Below, piece by piece: positions 37,909 to 46,728 of a stretch of DNA of 64,000 nucleotides. The stretch is from Glandiceps talaboti (lineage: Eukaryota > Hemichordata > Enteropneusta > Spengelidae): positions 15,773,598 to 15,837,597 of the forward strand of contig NC_135560.1 in NCBI RefSeq assembly GCF_964340395.1, read 5' to 3'. The position numbers and the translations under genes were made by a program. Within the stretch, counting starts at the first letter, position 1. Each line of letters begins with the position of its first letter. Below the pieces are notes generated by a model. It saw only the letters and a list, made by a program, of their open reading frames with translations. It searched no databases and was not told where the DNA came from.

Positions 37909-37914
37909 AATAAA
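37909..37914 (+). terminator. Polyadenylation signal AATAAA inside the TIR element
   Basis: A canonical AATAAA in CATGTTAAATAAAGTATTG, downstream of the exon-like segment at 37669. It is followed within 30 bases by a GTTGTTGTTAT (G/T-rich) stretch, as expected downstream of a cleavage site. Confidence 0.5.
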
Positions 37915-38023
37915 GTATTGAAAATACAACTGCAGAGAGTTGTTGTTATCTTTCACATTACATCATTTTACGTTTCTCCAAAGCTTGACAGTTCATGGCC
38001 CCCATGAAGTGTTTAACTTATAA

Positions 38024-38334
38024 ATGAGCCATAAGAGTCTTCTCAAAAACAAGTCAAGTTTGAATGAATCATCAACCAGATACTACTTCAATAGAACAGA
38101 TAAGCCAATCATTGAGGAACATGTTTGGTATGGTAATATCACAACTAAACTGTCATTGTTACATGAAATAGATTGCACTAATCCTGGTATATGTTACAAG
38201 GACATAGTCAAGATCAACCTAGTAAATAGTCCAAGCTAGAAGTAGACAAAAAGAAGAGATTGAATTTTGTGTTACAAACCACCAAATATGTACAGGAGCT
38301 TGATAATGTTCTTTCCTGGAGAAGATTTATGAAG
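38024..38334 (+). pseudogene. Possible decayed coding segment inside the TIR element
   Basis: An open frame to 38239 contains NESSTRYYFNRTDKPIIEE and HVWYGNITTKLS. A second frame, offset by a small shift, continues from about 38236 with SKLEVDKKKRLNFVLQ and VQELDNVLSWRRFMK, then TGA at 38332-38334. Both segments look more protein-like than the flanking DNA, suggesting one reading frame with a frameshift. No family recognised. Confidence 0.3.
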
Positions 38335-38429
38335 TGAGTTGAAAAACAGACTGTCCTTTTGTAAATGTATCCATATGGGACTGTTGTGCTCACAGCTACT
38401 TAAATTTTATATTGAAGGTTTATTTCTAC

Positions 38430-38625
38430 TATCTCAATAGTGAGAAGGTCATCGACTTCCTCGTACAATTCAATGTGTTTTTCTTTTTTCGCCTATTTTG
38501 TTTCAACAAGTTTCTTGTTTACTTCTAATCTGTATTCATCAATAGCAGTTAGATCATGAGGGTTGTCGACTTCCGGATGTAAATCCATCTATACACTTGT
38601 GGGACAGTCACAGAGAGCCTGATAG
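38430..38625 (-). pseudogene. Possible decayed or stop-interrupted exon inside the TIR element
   Basis: The strong acceptor TTTTGTTTTTATAG ends at 38626. On the minus strand one frame reads MDLHPEVDNPHDLTAIDEYR and on through LEVNKKLVETK, then TAG, then AKKEKHIELYEEVDDLLTIEI. Another TAG lies just before the Met. The charged, heptad-like residues suggest a coiled coil broken by two amber stops. It would fit as a downstream exon of the MATAES gene through an alternative donor (GG|GTATGT at about 39017, phase 2). Function unknown. Confidence 0.3.
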
Positions 38626-38852
38626 CTATAAAAACAAAACAAAAGAAAAACATTTGTATGGGGTCATAATAAAATATAACCATGCATACACAGCAGATAA
38701 ATTAACTAGAATAAATTTATAGAAATAACTAAGATGATACACATTACAAAATGACATTAATCAAAGTAAAATTCTGTTAACTTTGGAACTCGGGCAAATC
38801 TGGTAACATAATGTGCTGGGTATGATGGTTATCAGAGTACTATCAACCATAT

Positions 38853-38872
38853 CTGTTGTTGTTGTTGTTGTT
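38853..38872. repeat. (TTG)n microsatellite
   Basis: About six TTG units. Confidence 0.85.
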
Positions 38873-39028
38873 ACTACTATTAAAATTATCACATCTTGGA
38901 TTACATTTTGTTTTATGGCCTGTTTTCAAGTGCATGTTTACTATGTCAGATCATAAGCAAGTGACACAAAGTAATAATAAGATATTGCAGTACGTGATAT
39001 CGGGAATATGTCTCACATACCCTCTTAC

Positions 39029-39105
39029 ACTAGTCTCAATTTTGATATCTCCTGGCTCGATTTGCTTTGGCTCTGTGGATGGTGCTAACAAGACTGACGA
39101 TGATG
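39029..39105 (-). CDS. Second exon of the nested reverse-strand gene
   Basis: The acceptor TTTTCGTCCGACAG is followed by 77 bases. Joined to the MATAES exon in phase 1, it encodes 26 residues: ASSSVLLAPSTEPKQIEP, then GDIKIETS. It ends at AGT|GTAAGA in phase 0; a second donor 11 bases further on would give phase 2. The clean joining of two very short exons is the main evidence that this is a real gene. It may belong to the transposon or be cargo. No downstream exon is certain: the next strong acceptor (38626) reads to a stop after five codons in phase 0. Confidence 0.5.
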
Positions 39106-39800
39106 CTGTCGGACGAAAAAAAATTCATTAGTACTCTATCGACCAATATTGAAAGCAGCTGGCAAAAATTGACACAAATAATTTATCTGTAACAGTTACA
39201 TTACCTACCAAGTGCCAACATATGATTACATTTACGATTGTATACACATGCTTTGCATACGATGTACGTCTACGTCTACGCGTCTAATCCATTTACTCAC
39301 GCATATATCAGACGATCGATCGACAATGAAGCTTTCATCCACTATCACGTATGTAAATAAGGCTTACGTTACCGTGATTACGTTTTCCAGAAATTAGTTT
39401 TAGAACTCAGATAGCTATTCCCTCACCAAAACAAATCTACTCCAAGAAAGTCAACAGGCGCTAGGCTGACAGTGACAAACAACGTGTCACACATAGTACA
39501 CAGTGTTGAATACGTGGACACTCTCGCTCTGATCACCGAGAATTTACACTGCTCCCGAAAAAACGCGCCCCATCGCGCCCCATTGTCCGACAAAAAAATA
39601 TGACCCCTCGTTGTAAAGCTTGGAAAATCCTCTTTCAGACTGACTACAGCGATATATGCAAAGGAAAACCTCTAAAAATACATTTAGTCTTACATATGTA
39701 CCCATGAACTTAGCACGGACTTTTGAGCAAAATCTGACCTCGCTGCCAGACCGATCAATAGGTCAAAAAGGGATGATAACTCGTACGAGCTCGTACTTAC

Positions 39801-39819
39801 CGCTTTCAGCAGTTGCCAT
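39801..39819 (-). CDS. First coding exon of a nested reverse-strand gene (MATAES)
   Basis: On the minus strand the context GAAAGATGGCAACTG gives an ATG, six codons (MATAES) and one extra base, then a perfect donor, G|GTAAGT. The upstream sequence is CpG-rich with an AGAATGGCGG-type element near 39930, as in a promoter or 5' UTR. The phase (1) matches the next exon at 39105-39029. No family recognised. Confidence 0.5.
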
Positions 39820-40024
39820 CTTTCTTCGTACGTCGTATATAGTGGCACGTGTGGCACGTTTACATCCGAAAACTACCGAATCTTTTAAACAAAGGGCGAA
39901 ACTTCTGCCGACAAGTTCCGAAGACTTGGGGAAGAATGGCGGTGAGCCGTGCTCATGAATATTCATGATATTTCGTGACGCTGAAAGATTCCAGTTCACT
40001 GAATGGTCGAGCGTGTGGCAGTGA

Positions 40025-40055
40025 ACTGTCCATCGGGATGACATGACGGGAACTG
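40025..40055. repeat. Right terminal inverted repeat (31 bp)
   Basis: Exact inverse complement of 36505-36535, followed by TATAC. Confidence 0.95.
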
Positions 40056-41197
40056 TATACTATAAAGTTCTAAATGTGCCACTCAATTCCCTGACTCATG
40101 TTATGGATATGGTTATGTTCTGTTTCTACATCAGTGCTAACCAGTAGTATTTTGCCATACTGGAGCTCATTCAGTAACCAAATCATCTACCCTTTCTCTT
40201 AGAATGAGATCCTGTGCATCCACAGGTCTTATAATATATGCAACAAACAGTATATACTGATTATATAATGATATACTGGAGAAGAGATTTCATTATAGAT
40301 AGATAAGACATTATGATAAAGTGATGCTCCCTAGGCTCCTTAAGACAAGTCTTGCCGTGAAGATCACAGACAATGAAAAGTGAAATCTTGATAATTTAAG
40401 AGGTAGACTACCTTGACAGGTGCTGTAAGTCATTGGGCAGAGATTGATGTTGCCATTTCATGAGTATACATTTGTATACTCCCAGGAACAATTGATGACA
40501 TTTGTTTCAGTAAAGTTGTACATTATACGCCCTAGAGGTGTGACCAATCTCTGCTGATCTTAACCTCCTCCTCACTGAACAAACTTCAATTTTCCCAACA
40601 AATAAATCTAGGCATCTATGCAGCGCCTTTCTGTCTGGATGGTTTATACATGCACATGACACTGAGACTCAAATCGTATTGTCTCTCACATTAAGAAAAT
40701 ACATGAAAATAAATCTCTTCAGAGGTTTGGGAGTACTACATGTGAAGGATAGAGTAGAGGGAAGTGGCTGCAGCATAGAATACAATCATGGAGACGTGTT
40801 ATCCTGTCTTCAAATTTTAATTTTCCTGGAAACTCTCCATATTAGGACCATCCAAGATAATGCTACATGTCAATAAGACATTTTTAAGACCTGTGTTTCA
40901 ATCCCAGGTTCCACATTAGTGTTATATGTTATAAGCAGAGTCATAAGGATTGCATATCATTATGTACTTGTTCGTGACCAGCTGTTTCTTCATTTTTTTC
41001 CTAATGCATACATGGCTGTCACTATAAGAGATATTAAATGGATACCCAGAAGTGTAAGCTAGCATAAACAGAATTTTTTTTGACAAAACGATTTTCTTTC
41101 ATTGCTCTTGAGACTATCTCATAAAACAAATCTTGTCATTCATTTTCATTGTAATTTCACACATTGGTTATTTTTATTTTTTTGTTATTCAAACTAG

Positions 41198-41731
41198 AAA
41201 TCCGAGAAGCAGAAAAAAGGGAAGCACTACAGAAACAAAAAGACGGAGTATCACCCTCCCAAAAGAAAGTTCATGTGTATGAAGATCCGTACGACCCTGA
41301 AGAGGAAGAAAGACTTGTTGCCAAGCAACTGATGTCAGAAGTTGCTAATCAACCCCCAATTAATTACGGTGATAAACAACTCTATAAAAGTGTTAGACAT
41401 TCCGAGGATGATGAACACACAAGGAGACCTGATAGTGAACAGTTAAGATATAGTCAAAGTCATGAAGTAGACGGTAGACCTCCCGATGAATACGATGAAC
41501 CTTGGGACTGGGGAGCTAAAAACAGAATATCAAGAGCTATTCTCGAAAAGCGTGAAGAAATTGCATCATCCAGTAAAACGCAAACTGAACATTCAGAACA
41601 GGTTAACGGAGACTCTAATGGCACTTGTGCTACTAGTGCCCAGACCAGAGAAAAGGATGTAAGGCCTGTAGATGAATACGAAATCCCATGGGATTGGAAA
41701 CCCAAGGATCGCTTATCACAAGTCCTCTTAG
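41198..41731 (+). CDS. SHB: SHB-type adapter, large central exon with duplicated DEYxxPWxW motif
   Basis: The acceptor is TTCAAACTAG and the donor G|GTAAGT. The one base from the previous exon (C) completes a Gln codon, and the exon again ends in phase 1. It encodes residues 56-232. A charged helix-like start (IREAEKREALQKQ) leads to YEDPYDPEEEE at 82-92, the family YDxPYxPE motif. RPPDEYDEPWDW (148-159) and RPVDEYEIPWDW (210-221) are two versions of the motif that vertebrate SHB-family proteins carry once, as RPADEYDQPWEW. Both are followed by similar sequence, K-N/D-R-I/L-S-R/Q-x-x-L, which points to duplication of a module of roughly 25 residues. An open frame runs 5' into the intron to 41164, and its ATG is not needed. 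Confidence 0.94.
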
Positions 41732-42769
41732 GTAAGTTAAGTTTACAACATAACAATCAAATCATCAACACAGTCTGCCGACTTCATCTATGCTATGTTA
41801 TCTTGAAACTGAATCTGAAATACTACAGGTGAGTTTTAGAATATTCATAGCACAATTTGCCGTCAGGGTCTTTTATTGATGTTTATCTCATCCTGGCCAA
41901 TATAGATACATCTATTTTTTTTGGTTCATGTCGATTTCAATCACATTAAGTTAACCTGAAAGCAGACGTTCAAGGTTGTGATATGCTGAAATAGATGTTT
42001 TGTATTCATGTCACATATCACATGTCCTTAGGTGAACTTACGAGACTAGCATTGCATAGCTTCAAGGTTCATCTGTTATGGGTATAAAATGGTCATGTAA
42101 AATTCAGTTCTCATTTGCTAGTTTATCAAACTATTTCAGTTTCAACCCAAGAATCTTAACTTCGCTGTTGATTGGTACATTATCAGGGTAGTTTAAAATT
42201 ATTGCTGTCGTACAAGACACTGATTGTATACATATCATGTGCTCATTAACAGCAGATAGATTTCATATACATTAAAACACACATGGTGTAGAGCTGTTTT
42301 AATATACGTATATTGCAGCTGCCTTGAGATATTTATGCATTAAATGTCTCTTTTTGTATAATATGGTCAGTAGACTGAGAAAGTAGGTAGAATGTATGCA
42401 ATCCCTGGTGTGTTTTTTTCGCCCGAAATTCACAAATGTATGGAAACTGTTTACACTTTCTGATTACCCATATTTGTGTGTAGACTGACAGATTTCTTGT
42501 TTTTCGCACTCCATGTTGCTGTCATGTAAAGCAAGTGCAAACATATTATGAAACTTTCAGTGTTGTCATAGTGCAGTACAAAATGTACCAATAGGTATTA
42601 AATGATGATATCCAGACTGTGATGTCGTATTTAAAGGTGCTTCTGAAGTGGTCAGTTCAACTCAGTTCACTTGACTTCAATTGAATGCAGTTTAAAAAGC
42701 TATCAGTCATTCAGCTGGATTCTACACATTAGACTAGACAGCCTGCAGGGATTCAGAACAAGCTGATTC

Positions 42770-43480
42770 CAGGCTGAAGTCTGTGTATATGCATGCATAT
42801 CAATGTACCATTACAATACGACTGTACATGTAGTAGACTTTTAATGCAATATGCCTTACTCGAAGGTGAAGTCTGTAAATATGCATGCATATCAATGTAC
42901 CATTACAATACATCTGTAGTAGACTTTTAATGCAATATGCCGTACTCGAAGGTGAAGTCTGTGTACATTGTATATGCATGCATACCAATGTACTTACAAT
43001 ATGGCTCAATCTGATTAAAATCTGATGTGGTGCGGTTAGATGTCTTATTTACCTCTATTTCCATCGTTGTGTCTCATTTGTTTTGTTCCGTGTGAGCGCC
43101 TTCCCACATCTGATCCTCTGTAATAGAAAATCTTGTTTGAATCTCGTGGTTGTGAGTCTCTCCCAGCGATTTTGAATGAAGCATGCTGATTGGTTGAAGA
43201 AACCTTTCAAGATCCTTGATATTCAGACAAGATTTGCTATTACACTGGGTCAGATGTGGGAAGGTGGCAATCAACTGAAACAAAACAAACAAGACAAAAC
43301 GATGGAAATAGAGGTGTAAATAAAGACATCAAGCCGCTTTAACTACATCAAATTTTAATCAGATTGAATACGGCTGTAATAGACTTTAATGCAATATACC
43401 TTTACTCAAAGGTAAAGTTTATGGATATGCATGCATATAAATGTACTTACAATACTGTTGTAATAGATTTTGATATAAAG
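42770..43480. repeat. Tandem array, about 91-bp unit, interrupted by a foldback element
   Basis: Units contain GTGAAGTCTGTGTATATGCATGCATATCAATGTACCATTACAATA--CTGTAGTAGACTTTTAATGCAATATGCC. GAAGT landmarks are at 42776, 42868 and 42954; the next equivalent landmark is at 43414. Removing the 360-bp element and its 9-bp duplication leaves 91 bases, the normal period. Confidence 0.9.
43007..43366. mobile_element. Foldback element inserted in a tandem array, 9-bp TSD
   Basis: A 360-bp element with ends CAATCTGATTAAAATCTGAT and the inverse ATCAAATTTTAATCAGATTG. The inverted arms extend inward about 150 bp on each side, including CCTCTATTTCCATCG, CCTTCCCACATCTGA and GTAATAG-AAATCTTGT-TGAAT. Flanks are AATATGGCT (42998-43006) and AATACGGCT (43367-43375), a 9-bp duplication with one change (8 bp also possible). 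Nine bp suggests a Mutator-like origin, eight a hAT origin. No coding capacity. Confidence 0.88.
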
Positions 43481-43745
43481 AATGCAATATATGCCTTATT
43501 ACTACACTTCTCTAATACATGTAATATAGACACTCTCATTGGCTAGAATAGAGACACATGATATGCTAAAAAATGTAATATGACATGGGAGATGAGTGTG
43601 AGATGCAATGCTGCCCGGTGTGCTCTGATGTTGCCCAAACGTGTGCAGGGTTGTTGTCCTGTGACATCATTTTTACTACTGCGCATACATTTTTTGCACA
43701 TAACAAGTTGTCGTTCACCAAAGTTCAACACCGGCACTGAGTTAC

Positions 43746-43991
43746 ATGATGACGACTAAATGGAATACAGAACTATCGGCAACAGAGTTTGATGATATTT
43801 TAGTGAAAATGAACAGTAAGCATGTGAGAATGGCAACAAACAGTGCTGTATCAGTGTTCAAGAATTATTTAAATTCCACACTTGGCTACGAATCTGATAA
43901 AATGGAGAAATTTTCAGCGACTATACTAGACGCAGCTTTGACAACAATATTTTTGAAATTTTTTTTGTGTAATAAAATAAATAACGCATGA
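43746..43991 (+). pseudogene. Crypton / DUF3504-like N-terminal fragment
   Basis: The open frame has ATGATGACG at its start, 81 residues and a TGA stop. The segment NSAVSVFKNYLNSTLG followed by LDAALTTIFLKFF resembles the conserved start of DUF3504/Crypton-type tyrosine recombinase relatives (pattern: A-x-x-A-V-x-x-F-x-x-Y/W-L, then L-D-x-x-L-x-x-F). A full protein would be several hundred residues, so this is a truncated copy. The last codons run into the left arm of the foldback at 43975-44150. Confidence 0.4.
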
Positions 43992-44150
43992 AAAGCAAGG
44001 CAATATCATGATTTATTGCCTGTCCATGGGATGGTGCTCATAATTATAATGCGGCAAGAGCATCACTGATATTTACAATCATGGGTTCCATCCCTTGGGC
44101 AGGCAATAAATCATGATATTGCCCTTGCTTATCATGTGTTATTGTATAAT
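43975..44150. mobile_element. Foldback element with about 42-bp near-identical arms
   Basis: Arms 43993-44034 (starting AAGCAAGGCAATATCATGAT) and 44088-44130 are inverse complements with only a few differences. A weaker match extends about 15 bp outward (ATAACGCATGAAAAGC and GCTTATCATGTGTTAT). It directly follows the Crypton-like fragment and may be part of the same mobile unit. Confidence 0.75.
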
Positions 44151-45079
44151 TAGAACATGGCTGCAGTGCTACCGTGTTTCCCACAATGCTTGTAGTGTAA
44201 ATTGCATTTTGAAATCTTAATATTTTGCTGTAACAAACCCAAACCCAGTTAATATCAAGAACAAAATCATGGATCACAGGTGGTACAATGTATGATGGTG
44301 ACCCACAAGCACGTACATGTATGTATGTGGGCTAAAATTATTGTTTATCATGGAAATGCATAACTTGTCATAAAATGGTTCACAGTTTCCTCCTGACTTT
44401 AACTGTCATTTCCATGATATCCAGACTGTTCAAAATATGATCCCAAACTAAAAATATAAAATAGATAGATTTTCCCTCATAGATATTTTCATTCAACAAT
44501 CTCCATATGAAGCAAGTCTAGAGTAGTAATTGGTTGACAAAGTACACATATGCCTACTGTCTAGACAAGTGTGTGACTACCAGTAAAAGTATTACTGTGC
44601 ATATATTACTTTCATTTCATGGCTCTTGATAACATTTTCCTGTGTTTTGTACTCATTGGCTTTCCTATGTACATGTAATTCATGTTGTGAAAGAGAAACT
44701 AAATTCTTATTAGAACATCTCCGCACCCCAACCCCACATTTCCAGGTTTTTTTGTGTGTTATTTGAATGACATGATATACAACCAAGAACAAGCTAACTC
44801 CCTGTAGTTTCAAAACTGGTGTGTTTATACACATGGTGATAAAGTACAAGTGTGGGGGTGTGTATGTTGTTTGCCATTCTACTATACATTTGTAACTGGT
44901 AGGTCGCCTTCAAACAACTGGACAGTCTAAAGCATAATAAATAAGAAAAGTCATGAAATTTTATGTGTATGTACATGTACACTGTATACATGTATGTTGT
45001 TTGCCAAATACCATAAGATATTTGCTTTGGGAGGTAATTTGTTTCTAGTGGCCAGCCAGTACTGATTTATAGTTTCCTG

Positions 45080-45665
45080 TACATGTGTCAGTTTCCCAGA
45101 ATGCACTTCAAGGAAACTGAAAAGGACAACACTTGCAGTATTGGTGTTTATTTCATTGTATATTTCAGTTTTCCCAACATGTACTGCAAACAGACTGAAA
45201 CACCTGTGACATTTGCCTTAATTTCCATTTTTAATTTTATACTAATTTCCCAGCATGCACATCAAGCAGACTGAACGTGAAAATATTTGTGGTATACATG
45301 TAATAGTTGATTGTATTGTCAGTTTCCCAGCATGCATTGCCAACAGACTGAAAATGAAAATGCTCGTAACAGGCGTGTTATATGTCAGTTTCAAAACATG
45401 CACTTTATAAATACATGTACTTTGATGAGAGTAGTATTTAATTTCCATGTACAGGAAAAATGCATGTCAGTTTCCGTACATTCTTTGAAAGCAGACTGAA
45501 AATAATAACATGAGTAACATCAGAGTTTAGTTTTCATAACACCGATAGTGTCAGCTTCTCTGCATACATTGAAAACAGTCTGTGAAAATAAAAACACTTG
45601 TAACGTATCAGTATTAGTTTTAATGTACATTTTTATACGTCAGTTTCAGGTGCCGCAGGAATCAT
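45080..45665. repeat. Tandem array, about 65-90 bp units with TCAGTTTCCCAGCATGCA cores
   Basis: Cores at about 45089, 45166, 45246, 45319, 45383, 45466, 45550 and 45640. Each is usually followed by a -GCAAACAGACTGAAA box, so TCAGTTTC and its inverse GAAACTGA-type sequence alternate. Confidence 0.8.
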
Positions 45666-45889
45666 TATTAAACAGGTGAATGAATAGTGCATAGTGATCT
45701 CCCAGTTGAGTTTAGACATGGTCCTGTGAGTCATGCCTGTAGGGATGATTCATTCCTAACCCTCACTGTTTTGATGTTAGTCATTAGATGTGATAAAGAT
45801 AGACGGACATGATGGAAATAATAACAATCTCTTTCTCTTTCTTGCCATCCATTAGATCAGTGACATTCACTTTTTATGTGTCAAATAAG

Positions 45890-46340
45890 CAATTAAGGAT
45901 ATTTGCAGTTTAGTGAACTGTTCTAGATCAGAGACACAAATTGGGTTTACGGTAGATGAAATGATTTTATCTGACCTGTATGTTTGTTTTGATTCAGGAT
46001 TCTCTTTATACATAGTAAAGAAACTGTTTGGGACATCTGCAGTTTGGTGGTTTGTTCCGGATCAGTGAAATGAGATGTATAAATTTACATATTAAAATAT
46101 GCTAATTAGGCTGATTTTGTCCAAGCCTGTGGTTGCTTTCGTTTACCTTTCTTTTTATACATCCATTGAAACTGCTAGGGACATGTGCAGTTTAGCACAT
46201 CCTTCTAGTTCTAGATCAGCAATACCAAATGAGATGTACATCAATATGCCGAGTAGGCAGATTTTGTTCTTGTCTGTATGCTGGCGTTGTTTTGATTTAG
46301 CTTTCCCTTTGCAATGAAACAGTTAGAACGGTTGTAGTTT
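45890..46340. repeat. Three-copy tandem array, about 140-170 bp units
   Basis: Copies share TGCAGTTTAG-G-ACTGTTCTAGATCAG, an AAATGAGATGTA box, CTGATTTTGTCC--CCTGT, TTGTTTTGATT-AG and TTTCTTTATACAT. A fourth, partial copy lies at about 46740-46850, beyond the inserted MITE at 46351-46728. Confidence 0.65.
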
Positions 46341-46350
46341 CATTAGCCGA

Positions 46351-46728
46351 GAATCCATTCATATAAATTTTTCTATTGCCTTTCCCCTACACCTGGCATT
46401 TCACTGTAATATCCGTGTATTCAGACCTAAATTTGATTGCGATTTCCTGCAGCAATGCTCAACCACACATCTACATTTTGTATTTCTATGTCCATCATGA
46501 AATCTACCCCTTTGTCATTGACTGATCCTGTCTACAGAGATGTGCTCATTAATGTTCATAATGGCCATTTACAGTGGTTATTTCACAGTCGGAAAAATTA
46601 ATACCCAATAATAATTTGCACCTTCTCTCTGGCTGAAAACTTCATTAAGTAAAAGACCACAAGCGAAATGTAAGGCGTAAGGGGAAAGGTGATAGCAAAA
46701 GTCCCCCACATGGCTGGACTGTAGGCTT
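46351..46728. mobile_element. Foldback MITE family F1, copy 3
   Basis: Left end AGCCGAGAATCCATTCATAT..CTATTGCCTTTCCCC and right end GGGGAAAGGTGATAG..GTCCAGCCATGTGGG (reversed) are imperfect inverse complements over about 45 bp. The interior has ACAGTCGGAAAAATTAATAC, CTCTGGCTGAAAACTTCATTAA and GTAAAAGACC, matching the copies at 16760 and 23840. It separates copies of the 45890-46340 tandem array. Confidence 0.72.

Larger units (their letters stand above)
36505..40055. mobile_element. 3551-bp TIR element with 5-bp TSD in the SHB-type intron
   Basis: Both ends carry the same 31-bp terminal inverted repeat without a mismatch (36505-36535 and 40025-40055; it starts CAGTTCCCGTCATGTCATCC). TATAC flanks it directly on both sides (36500-36504 and 40056-40060), a 5-bp target-site duplication. 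The inner 500 bp at each end are CpG-rich, unlike the surrounding intron. Inside are gene-like exons on both strands (listed separately) and no recognised transposase. Superfamily not assigned: the CAG start and 5-bp duplication do not match a textbook type. Exact TIRs and TSD argue for a fairly recent insertion. Confidence 0.85.
29724..41197 (+). other. Intron of the SHB-type gene, 11.5 kb, phase 1
   Basis: Bounded by GTAAGTATAA and TTCAAACTAG. It contains a tandem array near 32250-32830 and the TIR-bounded element at 36505-40055. Outside those, 29724-32249, 32831-36499 and 40061-41197 are AT-rich and show no supported exon; a G run lies at 35818-35832. Confidence 0.85.

Noticed and set aside
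39763-40044. 93-codon minus-strand frame
   Set aside because: Read as a continuous ORF it starts in the TIR. The part that matters is the internal ATG at 39819 followed by a donor, annotated separately.
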